Source: Diphasiastrum complanatum
Taxonomy: Eukaryota; Streptophyta; Lycopodiopsida; Lycopodiales; Lycopodiaceae
Direction of reading: 5' to 3'
DNA length: 64,000 nucleotides
Assembly (NCBI GenBank): GCA_029204225.1
Contig: CM055100.1
Span: forward strand, 60,247,008-60,311,007
Below the pieces are notes generated by a model. The model saw nothing but the letters and a program-made list of their open reading frames with translations, was not told the DNA's origin and ran no database searches. The position numbers and the translations under genes were made by a program. This document shows positions 49,071 through 60,355 of the stretch, in pieces (within the stretch, counting starts at the first letter, position 1; each line of letters starts with the position of its first letter).

Positions 49071-49725
49071 TGTGAAAAATACAGATCCTAAGTGGATCTA
49101 AACTCCAAGATCATTGGCTTGAATGCTTGCACTCCAAACTACATAAGCTAGGAATTGGCAACACATTCTATGCTACCTAGAATGCAAAGAACTTGATCAA
49201 AAAGCATTTATCACAAATGGAAACTTCCATAAACATCAAGTGCGGCCCAAAATAGCATTATACAGTCCATAATACATCAGCCTATCACTTTTGGAAAGCA
49301 CCTAAGATCATACACAATAGCTTGAAGACAATACACACAACAATGCTCTCAATGGAGGAAGAAACAATGACAATGATCTATTGATCTCAATGAAGCATAC
49401 AAAAGGTTTCTCCAACCTGTTCTCCACGACTTCCCTACTATTTATGGATGAGGAAGATGACTCTCTCTCCTCTCTCTAGAAGGTACTTGACCCTAGATAT
49501 TCCCTATATAGGAAAAATAGCTAAAAATGGCTTATATGACCAAAATACATCAAAATGGTCTCATTTTGAAGGGTATGAAGTTTGACACTTAATCATACTG
49601 AAAAAATACAGTAAATAAAAACATTGTGGCCTGGTTCACACGTGTGAAACTCCAGAACCAAAACTATTTACAATTTTAGCCAATTTAGGCCTCAAACTAG
49701 CTAGGAAATGTTGACAATTTTCACA
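49071..49725 (-). repeat. Copia-4 3' LTR
   Basis: 655 bp on the minus strand. Plus-strand reading starts TGTGAAAAATACAG and ends ATTTTCACA. TATA-like CCTATATAGGG on the minus strand near 49502-49512. CACACGTGTGAA at 49637-49648. Confidence 0.96.
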
Positions 49726-52700
49726 CTCCCTCTTCAACATTGGATGCTAGTTTCAACATAGTCTTTGAGCACATTCCAAGATAAGATCTATGCATTAAAT
49801 ATAGGTCCTTTCCCAATGGTTTGGTGAAGATATCAGCCACACACTCCTTTGAAGAGACATGTTGAAGCTCCACCTCTTTGGCAATGACTTGATCTCTCAC
49901 AAAATGGTGAGCAATCTCAATGTGCTTGCTCCTTGCATGAAAAACAGGATTGCTTGCCAAGCTTTGGGCTGAAAGGTTATCACAAAGTATGATTGGAGTC
50001 TTCTCTGGTTCCAGCAAGTGAAGATCCAATAACATCCTCTTGATCCAAAGAATCTCCTTGGTGCATGTTGTTAATGCCTTGTACTCGGCTTCGGTGGAAG
50101 ATAGAGAGATAGTTGGTTGCTTCTTTGATAGCCATGAGACCACTCCATCTCCAAGATAGATTGCAAAGGCACTTGTTGACTTCCTATCCATTTGATCACC
50201 TGCAAAATCTGAATCTGAAAATCCACAAAGGTTAGGTGTAGTACCTCCATACAAGATGCCAAAATCTCTAGATCCCGAGATGTATCTAAGTACTCTCTTT
50301 CCTAGCTTCCAATGAGCCTCACTAGGATCTTGCATAAATTGACTTAGTTTACCAACCACAAAGCTTAGATCAGGTCTTGTGATGGTTAACCATATAAGAG
50401 ATCCTATTAGCTTTCTATAGAGAGTAATGTCCTTGAAGGATCTTTCATTACTTCTTGTAGTTAGCTTTACATTTGATTCCATAGGAGTAGAAACAACTTT
50501 ACAATCTTCCATATGAAACCTTTTTAGAATAGAGTTAACATACTTTTCTTGACATATGAATGTAGATTTAGAAGTTCTAATAATCTCTATTCCTAAGATA
50601 TAATGAAGTTTACCAAGATCTTGAATTTCAAACTCTCTTTTGAGTGCCATCTTGATTTCATCTATATCTAGATTGTTACCACCACTTAAGATAATGTCAT
50701 CAACATAGATCAAAAGTAAAGTGATATCATTTTCATTCAATCTAAAGTAGAGAGAATGATCATACTCACTCATAACAAAGTTTTGAGAAAGTAAGAAGGA
50801 ATTGAGCTTAGCATACCAACTCCTTGGTGCTTGCTTTAGCCCATACAAACTCTTTTGGAGATAGCACACATGATTAGGCTCATCATGTGAAACATAGCCC
50901 TCGGGTTGCTCCATGTAAATATCTTCTTCAAGATCACCATTCAAGAAGGCATTAGTAACATCCATTTGCCACATATCCCAATCATAAAGAGTTGCAAGAG
51001 AGATTAGGATTCGAATAGTTACCATCTTTGCCACGGGTGCAAAGGTCTCATCATAGTCAATACCATATTCTTGAGCATACCCCTTTGCCACCAACCTTGC
51101 CTTGTACTTGTTGATTGATCCATCTTGATTTGTCTTGATCTTGAAGATCCACTTACAACCAATTGCCTTCTTGTCCTTTGGAAGCTTTACCAACCTCCAT
51201 GTGTTGCTTTTGATGAGTGCTTGATGCTCATGATCCATGGCTTGGATCCATTCCTTCTTTTGAATTGCTTCACCTACACAAGTTGGTTCATCAAAAGAGG
51301 TAAGAAAAGCAAAGTTAGAGTTGTCCACCACTTGCTTTCCTTTTTCATCATAGGTTAGCCTTGATGGCTTAGCCCTTTGCCTTTGAGTCTTCCTTGAAGT
51401 TTGCTTTGGAGTGGCATCTCCATCTTCATACAAGACATCTTGCACATCATGATGATTAGTAGGCACATCAACATCAACATCAACAACATTGGAAACATTC
51501 TCTTCATGAAAGATGACATCCCTACTTATGACAACTTTCTTTGTAGAAGGAATGTACACTTTGTAAGCCTTGCTTACTTCACTATAGCCAACAAACACAC
51601 CCTTCTTTGATGAAGGATCTTCTTTAGTTCTATCATCAAGTGTGATATTGACAAAACATGTACATCCAAAGATCCTACAATGCTTGACACTCGGCCTTCT
51701 ACCATAAAGAACCTCATGAGGAGTTTTACCATCCAAGGAAGCACTTGTCCATCTATTACATAGATAGTTAGCACATGCTAAAGCTTCCCCCCAAAAAGAC
51801 TTAGCAAGATTAGCATGTAGTCTCATTGCCTTGGCACATTCACAAAGGGTTCTATTCTTCCTCTCGGCCATTCCATTCTGTTGTGGAGTCCTAGGACTAG
51901 ACATCTCCCTCTTAATCCCATGTGCTATACAAAAGTCTTTGAACCTATTTGAGGTGTATTCCCCTCCATTATCAGATCTTAAGCATTTGATCTTTGTATT
52001 GAATTGGTTTTCCATTTCATTCTTGAACTTGACAAATGCAGCAAACACTTCATCCTTACTTTTAAGAAGATAGATCCAAGTATACCTACTAAAGTCATCA
52101 ATGAAAGTTGCATACATCTTTGCCCCACCATTGCTAGTTGTACTAGAAGAATGAATATCAGAATGAACAAGTTGAAAAGCTTCTTTAGATCTAGAAGTAG
52201 ATCTAGAATAAGCAAGTCTATGAGATTTGGACAAGTCACAATGTTCACAAACACTATTGTTTGCAACAAGACTTTTAGGGAGACCAAGAACAAGCTCTTT
52301 CTTTGTCATTACCTCCAAAGATTTGAAGTTGGGATGGCCCAACCTCTTGTGCCAAACTTCTTGGTTTGTCAATTGCTCCCTAGCCATACATCCTTCATGA
52401 TTAGAGATCACACATGCATCAAGCTTGAAAAGTTTACCATGCCTCCTACCTTGAGCAATCAAGGATCCACATTTACTTATCAAACATGCATCTCCAATGA
52501 ACTCCACATCAAGTCCTTTGTCAATCATTTGACTTACACTAAGCAAATTCTTAGTGATTGAAGGAATGTACAAAACATTTTCAAGATTTGCTTTCCTATT
52601 TGTTGAAAGGGAAATAGGAATAGTGCCTATGCCTTTGATGTCACATTGACCATCATTTGCAGTGTAGATGATGTTACCTTCTCCCTCATAAGTCAATAAG

Positions 52701-53674
52701 GATGTAAAGTATTCCTTATGTCTTGTCATGTGAGATGAGGCTCCACTATCAATCCACCAAGGATCATTATCATCTATGTTGGCTAACAAACTTGAAGTCA
52801 TAACAAGTGATTCACATGTGTTATGTTCTTCCTCATCTATTGTAAGATTTCCTTGCCTCTCTCCTTGCTCTCTTTTCTTCTTATAACATTCATTTGCAAA
52901 ATGACCTTTTATCCCACAATAAAAGCACTTGAACTTTGACTTATTGTTCTTAGTAGAAGAGGAAGAGGAAGAGTGATCATCATGATCAAAGTTACCACCT
53001 TTGGACCATTTCCCTTTGCCTTTACCTTTGCCCTTGAATTTGCCTTTTGTGAAGAAAGCCTCTTCACCTCCACCTTGCAAGGATGCACCATCAAGCTTTG
53101 ATTGCAACCTATGTTCTTCAGCCAATAAGATTTCTTGCAAGTCAACCACACTTGGCAAGACTCTTTGAATGGCAAAACTTTGCACAAGGTTAGCATGTTC
53201 ATTTAGCAAACCATTCAACATAACTTGGACTATTTCACCATCTTTTATGTTCTCATCAATGCATGCTAAATCATCACTTAGGGACTTAACTCTCAAGATA
53301 AATGCATGAGCACTTTCACCCTCTCTTTGCCTACTAGAAAATATTTGTCTCCTTAGGGTCAATACCCTAGATGTGGACTTTGATTCAAAGAGCTTCTTTA
53401 AGGCATTCCATGCCTCACTTGCACTTTGACACTTTCCAACTTCCTTGAGAAGTTCATTTGTAACATTCATTTTAATGATATGAAGAGCCCTTTTGGCCTT
53501 CTTATCAAACCTTTGTTGCTCTTGAAGTGTGAGAGGTCTCTCTTCAATTTCTGCAACTATGTCCATGAGTTCATTCAACTCAAGTAAGGACTCCATCCTC
53601 ACTTTCCAAGTAGAGTAGTTTGATGAACTCAACCTTTCACTAGACTCTAGCATGATCCCACCATTGGAAGCCAT
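49721..53674 (-). CDS. Copia-4 gag-pol polyprotein, 1317 aa, uninterrupted
   Basis: Single frame from ATG 53674. Gag spans residues 1-~240 and a CCHC knuckle C250/C253/H258/C263. The protease active site is D309-S310-G311 in WWIDSGASSH. Integrase has a zinc finger H442, H447, C476, C479 and catalytic D506, D568, E604, with the PQQNG box. RT has D905 in QMDVTNAFLNG and Y990-V-D-D993. RNase H has D1154 (GFSDSDFAGD), E1195 (STEAEY), D1232 (CDN) and D1281 (ADIFTKPL). It ends NVEEGV. All expected catalytic residues are present and length is normal for plant Copia. The chromodomain-free architecture and motifs suggest a Tork/TNT-like lineage, which I infer from general resemblance only. Confidence 0.97.
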   Translation of the reverse strand: MASNGGIMLESSERLSSSNYSTWKVRMESLLELNELMDIVAEIEERPLTLQEQQRFDKKAKRALHIIKMNVTNELLKEVGKCQSASEAWNALKKLFESKSTSRVLTLRRQIFSSRQREGESAHAFILRVKSLSDDLACIDENIKDGEIVQVMLNGLLNEHANLVQSFAIQRVLPSVVDLQEILLAEEHRLQSKLDGASLQGGGEEAFFTKGKFKGKGKGKGKWSKGGNFDHDDHSSSSSSTKNNKSKFKCFYCGIKGHFANECYKKKREQGERQGNLTIDEEEHNTCESLVMTSSLLANIDDNDPWWIDSGASSHMTRHKEYFTSLLTYEGEGNIIYTANDGQCDIKGIGTIPISLSTNRKANLENVLYIPSITKNLLSVSQMIDKGLDVEFIGDACLISKCGSLIAQGRRHGKLFKLDACVISNHEGCMAREQLTNQEVWHKRLGHPNFKSLEVMTKKELVLGLPKSLVANNSVCEHCDLSKSHRLAYSRSTSRSKEAFQLVHSDIHSSSTTSNGGAKMYATFIDDFSRYTWIYLLKSKDEVFAAFVKFKNEMENQFNTKIKCLRSDNGGEYTSNRFKDFCIAHGIKREMSSPRTPQQNGMAERKNRTLCECAKAMRLHANLAKSFWGEALACANYLCNRWTSASLDGKTPHEVLYGRRPSVKHCRIFGCTCFVNITLDDRTKEDPSSKKGVFVGYSEVSKAYKVYIPSTKKVVISRDVIFHEENVSNVVDVDVDVPTNHHDVQDVLYEDGDATPKQTSRKTQRQRAKPSRLTYDEKGKQVVDNSNFAFLTSFDEPTCVGEAIQKKEWIQAMDHEHQALIKSNTWRLVKLPKDKKAIGCKWIFKIKTNQDGSINKYKARLVAKGYAQEYGIDYDETFAPVAKMVTIRILISLATLYDWDMWQMDVTNAFLNGDLEEDIYMEQPEGYVSHDEPNHVCYLQKSLYGLKQAPRSWYAKLNSFLLSQNFVMSEYDHSLYFRLNENDITLLLIYVDDIILSGGNNLDIDEIKMALKREFEIQDLGKLHYILGIEIIRTSKSTFICQEKYVNSILKRFHMEDCKVVSTPMESNVKLTTRSNERSFKDITLYRKLIGSLIWLTITRPDLSFVVGKLSQFMQDPSEAHWKLGKRVLRYISGSRDFGILYGGTTPNLCGFSDSDFAGDQMDRKSTSAFAIYLGDGVVSWLSKKQPTISLSSTEAEYKALTTCTKEILWIKRMLLDLHLLEPEKTPIILCDNLSAQSLASNPVFHARSKHIEIAHHFVRDQVIAKEVELQHVSSKECVADIFTKPLGKDLYLMHRSYLGMCSKTMLKLASNVEEGV
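49726..49738 (-). other. Copia-4 polypurine tract
   Basis: Plus-strand CTCCCTCTTCAAC, i.e. GTTGAAGAGGGAG on the element strand, overlapping the last codons (VEEGV) of the polyprotein. Confidence 0.85.
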
Positions 53675-54823
53675 GATTCTAATGTTTCTTCAACTTTTAG
53701 GTTCTGTCCTAAAGCACTTAGCACTCACTTTTCTCTCAACAAATGATAGATAAAGAGATCTATGAAGGTTTAGGACCCTAAAACACTTCTATCTTGAACC
53801 TAGATGGTTTCCAAGCATAGAAAGGAAGATTGAAACACATGCAACACTTTGCACACACTAAGAATGCAAACCAACCTGAACACACTCTTGCTTAAGCTCT
53901 CAAACTTTCCAGCAAGTGACCAAATCAAGTTATGGTGTGAAGAGTTACTTGCATTCTTAGAAAATACCCAAAACTAGGATGCCAAGATTACCTAGTAATG
54001 AACAAACTTGATCAACATATGATCAACACACTAAGATATTGATTCAACCTGTAAAACCACATGTAAACCACACTTCTAAAAGTTTATAAACTCCAGCAAG
54101 TGATAAATACAAGATTTAGAGGTGAATGAATGAGCACACTTAGTGAATCACAAGACTAGCTTCACTATCTTGTCAAATCTTGGTGTTTAGATGTAGATCT
54201 AAGATCACTTCACATGAGAATGTTCCTCAACCTGTTAAGAACCTGAAAACACACTTGCATAATGGTTAACACCTTCCAGCAAATGCTCCAATCAAATTAC
54301 ATAAGGAGAGTTACTTACATGCTCAACAAAGTACACCAAAATTTATGCCAAAATTGATGACAATCTTTACAATATGCTCTTCACAATGGAGCTTACAATA
54401 TGTTCACCCAAAAAAGGGGATCTTTCATCCAAATGGGAGCTTTGCTCAGCATTTAGGAGAATTACAACTCACTCAAAAGAGCATTTGTCATCCACTTAAG
54501 GAGAAGTTTCATCCACTTAAGGAGAGTGTTCATCCAAGAATGGAGATTGTCAACAATAGGATTGAAAAGAACATTGTTAGTATTGAATATGCACAAGCCT
54601 CACAATCACAAATGATTAGGTGTTATGATCTGATCCAAAATAGTTTCTTTTCAGCCTCTGATCTTCAATAGACCTGAAATATGCTCTTGATCCACAAGTT
54701 CAACTCACAAAACAAAGGTTAGTAAGATTTGATCAACAAAGCAATGCAAAATCATGCTAGAACTTGATCAAACATCCAAATATCACCAAAAATGGAATAC
54801 TTACTGTAAATAGAAGCCAACCA
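53675..54823 (-). other. Copia-4 5' leader with internal ~180-bp repeats
   Basis: 1.15 kb between primer site and start codon. Three imperfect repeats are visible in plus-strand reading around 53870, 54045 and 54230. Each has CAACCTG, an ACACACTTGC-type segment and TTCCAGCAARTG. No sense-strand gene; a 109-codon frame on the opposite strand (54345-54671) has no recognised features. Confidence 0.6.
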
Positions 54824-54835
54824 GCTCTGATACCA
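54824..54835 (-). other. Copia-4 primer-binding site
   Basis: Plus-strand GCTCTGATACCA, i.e. TGGTATCAGAGC on the element strand, directly adjoining the 5' LTR. Confidence 0.96.
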
Positions 54836-55490
54836 TGTGAAAAATACAGATCCTAAGTGGATCTAAACTCCAAGATCATTGGCTTGAATGCTTGCACTCC
54901 AAACTATATAAGCTAGGAATTGGCAACACATTCTATGCTACCTAGAATGCAAAGAACTTGATCAAAAAGCATTTATCACAAATGGAAACTTCCATAAACA
55001 TCAAGTGCGGCCCAAAATAGCATTATACAGTCCATAATACATCAGCCTATCACTTTTGGAAAGCACCTAAGATCATACACAATAGCTTGAAGACAATACA
55101 CACAACAATGCTCTCAATGGAGGAAGAAACAATGACAATGATCTATTGATCTCAATGAAGCATACAAAAGGTTTCTCCAACCTGTTCTCCACGACTTCCC
55201 TACTATTTATGGATGAGGAAGATGACTCTCTCTCCTCTCTCTAGAAGGTACTTGACCCTAGATATTCCCTATATAGGAAAAATAGCTAAAAATGGCTTAT
55301 ATGACCAAAATACATCAAAATGGTCTCATTTTGAAGGGTATGAAGTTTGACACTTCATCATACTGAAAAAATACAGTAAATAAAAACATTGTGGCCTGGT
55401 TCACACGTGTGAAACTCCAGAACCAAAACTATTTACAATTTTAGCCAATTTAGGCCTCAAACTAGCTAGGAAATGTTGACAATTTTCACA
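54836..55490 (-). repeat. Copia-4 5' LTR
   Basis: 655 bp, nearly identical to the 3' LTR (one C/T change near 54914, one A/C change near 55355). Followed by ATCAT. Confidence 0.97.
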
Positions 55491-55495
55491 ATCAT

Positions 55496-55913
55496 TATGC
55501 ACTAATATGAAGCCAATATATTATGTTTGTTGTCCACATGTGTATCAGGTCCTCATAATAATTACTTTTGTGTGAATGAGTGTTAATGAAGCAATTGTCA
55601 ATCTAGGATGTTTTTAGCATCAATTTAGGTGCTAGCCTTGATGTTTCTTGATGAATGTGCAATCTTCAATGTTTGAATGTACTTTGTGGACATTATTATA
55701 TCGTAAGAACATATTTTCTAGAACCTAACCATATGCGTAGTGCTATATTTTGATTATTTGTATTTGCCAAATTTCTATTGAAAATTATTAAGATGATATA
55801 TTTCTGATTTTGGTGAATGTCTTTCATTTGGAATGAGCGACAATGAAATTATATTTTGTAGTTCTTAAAGTACAAAATTCATGTATTGACTAATATTTAC
55901 AAAACATGTGTAG
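55496..55913. other. AT-rich sequence, no element recognised
   Basis: Non-repetitive-looking DNA. It would be intron upstream of exon candidate b. Confidence 0.4.
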
Positions 55914-56108
55914 GTAAAGAAGGAAGAAATTGGACCTTTAAATGATGATGTTAAACAATGGCTTTTGTTAGATAAATCAAAATTCACATTAGACGAAAGC
56001 ATGTGTAATCTTATTGGAGTCGGCTGGAGACCATTCTTGAATCAAATCGATAGATGTGCCACATTTGTCAAAGCTTGCTTACAAAATCAGATAATAAATT
56101 ATCTTGAG
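55914..56108 (+). CDS. Candidate host-gene exon b (65 codons, phase 0)
   Basis: 195 bp, open throughout, with acceptor ATGTGTAG before and donor GTAATT after, both between codons. The product begins VKKEEIGPLNDDVKQWLLLD, has a central NLIGVGWRPFLNQIDRCA and ends NQIINYLE. Composition is clearly coding-like against AT-rich flanks. It does not match any retroelement domain I know, and no LTR ends flank it within 400 bp. It shares strand, phase and the TGTAG-G acceptor with the blocks at 25973 and 61814. The protein family is not recognised. Confidence 0.55.
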
Positions 56109-56365
56109 GTAATTGTAATGCATGTTCCTTTAAATACACACACATACACATGTTCATAAAAATTTCAACACACAAAAGAACATTGTATATAGGAACATAT
56201 TTTCTTTTGTCATACAACAAGTAAAGCAATTATTTTACTTTATAAAATCCATCTATCAACTAGATAAGCATTACTAAGCCTATTGTATAAAAAGGTTAAG
56301 TCACCATGATTATGTGCTAACCACAAATATCACACAATAAAACTAAACATTGTATATCACATGAT
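56109..56365. other. AT-rich sequence, no gene
   Basis: Begins with the putative donor and carries short CACACATACACA runs. No element recognised. Confidence 0.4.
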
Positions 56366-56503
56366 GTGAAAAATACAAAATATTAGCTTGATTAAACCTT
56401 GTAAATATCTACGTTGGTGGACTCCACATGTGTGGAGGTTGTTCCCATGTGTGAAGGATAGGTCCATTTTTCATCATTAGACAGGTGAACCAAGGCCGCT
56501 ACA
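56366..56503 (+). repeat. LTR 3'-end-like fragment
   Basis: TGTGAAAAATAC... with CTCCACATGTGTGGAGGTTGT resembles the start of LTR family C, yet its end (GGCCGCTACA) is followed by a Gypsy primer site. Either a short LTR or a join between two elements. Confidence 0.4.
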
Positions 56504-56509
56504 ATTTTT

Positions 56510-56527
56510 TGGCGCCGTTGTCGGGGA
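56510..56527 (+). other. Gypsy (Athila/Tat-type) primer-binding site
   Basis: TGGCGCCGTTGTCGGGGA, the plant Gypsy primer site with one change from the common GTTGCCGGGGA form. No Gypsy gag follows; Copia-3 leader begins within ~500 bp. Confidence 0.85.
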
Positions 56528-57658
56528 ATAGATTAGCCATTTCTTGCTTTTTAGCTTGCATGCATTCATCTTGTGATTTTTGCTTGTGGAATGGATGTGT
56601 GGGGGGTAGTTTAGTGTGGAGTAGAGGTTAGATTTGTTGTTTTTTCATGATTTGTTGCTTGTATGATCTATGGAGGGAGATTTAGAGGTGAAAAACATAA
56701 GATCCCAGCACCCTATCCCTTCCATAAATCCCAAAAATCAAGAAAAAACCATGTAGTTTTGACAAACTGTCCAGAAAAGAGCCCAAAAACACCTATTAGA
56801 CCTCATAACTTTTTGATCTGCTCAAACCGACCTTCGCCCACCTGGCAGTACGTTCTGCCACACCATCAATACCTACAACTAGTCAGGCGAAGGTTATTTC
56901 CCAGCCAGTTTGCCAAAATAAGGTTACCATGCATTTTGATCAATCTAAGTGAAAAATTTTCATCAATCTTGAGCTAGAAGTTGTCAAGGCCCATTTTCCT
57001 AGCTATCTTGTTCAATCTTGGATCAAAAGAGATCAAAAGGACATTGATTGAGTCTGACCTGGTACTGTACGGAATCAGGTGCTCATACACGTGTGAGGAA
57101 CATCCAATTTCAGTTTGGAAGTTCTCTCTCATGTTTGATCCATTTATCTTGCTTGATAGCTTGATTTGAAGCTATTTTTGTCTAGTTTCTGTTGCAATCA
57201 GTTTCATTCCATTTGGTTGAGCCAATCAAAAGTTATAAGCTTTTGAAGAGGGTTAGGTAGGGCACCTAGACCTGGGTGGACACATTTGGTTTGGTCAAAA
57301 GATTGCTTGTTTGATCCAAAATCACAGTTGAATGCTTACCAATCTCATCTATATGTGATCTAGGCACTGTTTTGAGATCTTAGCCATTTTGTTTCATGCA
57401 ATATCATTGTATTTGAGTCAAATTTGGTTTCTTAGTGTATTTCACACGTGCTAAGAGTGTTTGATCCTAACTTTGCCCATACTCCATCATTTGATGTGAA
57501 GTAGATCTAGTTTTGGAGAGATTGAGATAGCTAGTGAGAATCATCTCACAGTTTGTTGCAAGATCTTGCATAGGAGATGGTAGCACACCATTATTGGATC
57601 CTATAGTGAGAGAGAAGCAACATTTTTTGTTCATCACTTTTATTTATCTCCACTTTAC

Positions 57659-60232
57659 ATGACTTCAATGAGTTTATACTTGTTGCAACCAAGTGAGAGA
57701 TTGTCTACTTCCAATTATTCAATATGGAAGTTGAGGATGGAGTCCATCTTGATACTCCAAGATGTAATGGACATTGTACTTAGGATTGAGGAGGAGCCTC
57801 AAGTCCTTCAAGAAGTACAAAAATACAAGAAGAGGGCTAGGATGGCTCTCCACTACATTAAGATGAATGTCTCTAATGAGATATTGAGGGAGATTGGTGA
57901 TTGTTCTACATCCAAGGAAGCTTGGGATTGTCTCAAGTACATCTATGAGGCTAAGAACACCTAAAGGCTCCTCACTCTTAGAAATCAAATATTCCAAAGT
58001 AGTCAAAAGAGTGATGAGAGTGCATCTAATTATGTTTTGAGAGTCAAGGATATTCATAGGGAGCTTGCATGTATTGGTGACTCAATCAATCAAAGTGAGC
58101 TAGTCCAAGTCATTCTCAATGGCTTGAGAGATGAATATGACAACCTTGTCCAATCCTATGCTATTAAGGAGGAGCTACCAAGTTTGGAGGCCCTTCAAAG
58201 TGTGCTTATTTCTGAAAAATCAAGACAAGAGTACAAACTCTTGAGGATGGACAAGCTATCACTCAATCATAATGATGGCAAAGTTCTATTTGCCAAGCAC
58301 AAAGAGAGGAGTAAGAAGAAACACCATCACTTCTCTAATAACAAAGCTAAAGACCAAGATGGAGAGGAGGAGGATACCTCTCATGCTTCTAATTCAAATC
58401 TCAAGAAGAAGATGATCAAGTGCTTTTATTGTGGCAAGAAAGGCCATTATGCCACCAATTGCTTCAAGAAGAAGAATCAACTCAATCAAGCCAACATCAC
58501 CAATGAGAAAGAAGACTATATTGCAAGTGATGGAGAAGGCTCTCTTATGGCATCAAGCTTCTCCTCTTCCACCTTCAACAAGGATGACTCATGGTATATT
58601 GAAAGTGAAGCATCTTCACATATGTGTGGCTCCAAGAACTTTTTTTCATCTATTATGCCTTATGATGGAGTCAAGAAGACCATATACTTTGCAAGTAAGC
58701 ATGAGTGCAATATTGAAGGAGTAGGGATTATTCCCTTGAAGCTTGCATCTTCTAAAGATCTCTTTCTCAACAATGTTCTTTTTGTCCCAAAGCTTACAAA
58801 GAACATCTTAAGTGTTGGCCAACTTCTTGATAGTGGCTTTGATGTCAATTTCAATATTGACAATTGTGTGATTAAGAAGGATGGTGAGATCCTTGCATAT
58901 GGATCAAGATTTGAAGGCATCTACAAATTTGATCCAAGTGAGAGTGCAAACTCTCTTGATGTTTCTTATATTTCCAATATTTCAAAGGAGGAGGATTACA
59001 CAAGATGCACATATCTTCTCTCTTCAAGTATTATGGTGTATGATTATTCCTTATTATTCAAAGCATATGTTGAGAAGAAATTCTCATTGAAGATCAAAGC
59101 TTTGAGGAGTATTGGAGCTCCTGAAGGAATAGCACCATATGAAGTTTTATTCAAGATGAAGCCTAAGGTTGATCACCTTAGTGAACTTGGTAGTGCTTGC
59201 TTTGCATATATTCCCTTAGAAATAAGAAGGAAGGATGATCCAAGCTCATGGATCATGATTGGATACTCATCCATCAAGGAGGCCTTTAGTGTCTATACAC
59301 TCTATATTTCAAATGTGATGGTGAATAGAGATGTCATATTGCATGAAGATTCAATCTTGGAAGTGGCCGAGATCAAGGCTTCTCAAGAAGCATCACAAGT
59401 TATCCTTTTTGAAGGTATTCAAGTTATGATGGGGCCAATGTGTGAGGAGGAGTTTCTTCTTCATATGATTTCAAGAAGATCTTCAAGATGCATGGCCAAG
59501 TCTTTATGGCTCACCTTAAATGGCAAAGAGGGGCATATTTCATGTTGTATCTACTACAACACATTCATATATGCTTCTCTTCCTTTGCTTGAAATGCTAT
59601 CTTGCTTCATTGAATTTTTTGGATCTCAAAGTTCAAGAAAAGCTATACTAGTTTTGTATGATGCTTATGGTATGGACATGTTCCTTGTCATTATTGACTT
59701 AGATGTGTTTCCAATACTTTTTGAAAGCAAGATATTGTATTGTCAAAAGTATGCTCTTGGTTCTAGTAAGAACAAGATTGAGCTTGGTACTCACTTTTTT
59801 GAAAATCATGTTTTCACATGTTTTGAGGCAAATTGTAAACTCCTCTTGAGATTAAGTGAAGCATCCAAAGTGGACACTTACATCCTTGAGAGAGTAACTA
59901 GCCTAAAAAAGATCGAGATAGTCTTTGATATCAAGATTAGATCCATCATGGATATAGTTCATTGTATGTGGACTAGTCAAGCTAGAAAGCATAATCTTGA
60001 TAATCATCATTGTTTCAAATCTTATGATCTTGATCTCCATGATCCTTATGAGGCTTGGAAGCCTCAGATTTCTCTATTTATGGTGCATCCATCATGCAAG
60101 TGGAACTTTCAAGGCAAAGATCATCATCAAGCATGGAGGAAGCCCATGATAATAGTGGCATATTGGTGGAGCACTCTTCAAAGGCATTGGCAAGAGATCT
60201 CTACCAAAGAGATCTTATCATGGATATGGTGA
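57659..60232 (+). pseudogene. Copia-3 gag-protease plus reduced pol-like frame
   Basis: One reading frame of about 858 codons from ATG 57659 with a single internal TAA (57962-57964, where relatives have a serine codon). It has Copia gag, the knuckle CFYCGKKGHYATNC (about 58425) and a protease region where the active site WIDSGASSH has become YIESEASSH. An integrase segment (YVEKKFSLKIKALRS) ends where DNGGEY should start and jumps in frame to the distal integrase (APYEVLFKMKPKVDHL, RKDDPSS, VNRDVILHED). After that, residues align weakly with the integrase-RT linker (EEE...RRSSR) and no RT motif remains. An overlapping frame, 60055-60246, is also open in a related fragment at 16140. Likely non-autonomous. 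Confidence 0.8.
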
Positions 60233-60355
60233 GGGTGCTGCTATGATGGATCCCTTGGCTGATCTTCACTTCTTATGCATACCAAAGGATCCACTCAGAA
60301 AGATCTACAAACTTCTCAAGTGATCTAGTACCTCTCCAAGCTATTTTTTGAGGAG

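Larger units (their letters stand above)
49071..55490 (-). mobile_element. Copia-4: intact, recently inserted Ty1/Copia element, TSD ATCAT
   Basis: Minus-strand element, 6420 bp, with 655-bp LTRs at both ends that differ at only about two positions by direct reading. ATCAT flanks it (49066-49070 and 55491-55495). It has a canonical primer site, a purine tract and one continuous 1317-codon frame. Nothing visible is missing for transposition, so it is the best candidate for a currently or very recently active element in the window, and a possible source of enzymes for the pol-deficient elements. Confidence 0.97.

Noticed and set aside
52004-52561. 185-codon plus-strand frame inside Copia-4
   Set aside because: Antisense shadow of the integrase coding region; no independent features.
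54345-54671. 108-codon plus-strand frame in the Copia-4 leader
   Set aside because: Opposite to the element and made partly of short HPLKE repeats; no domain and no sign of selection from sequence alone.
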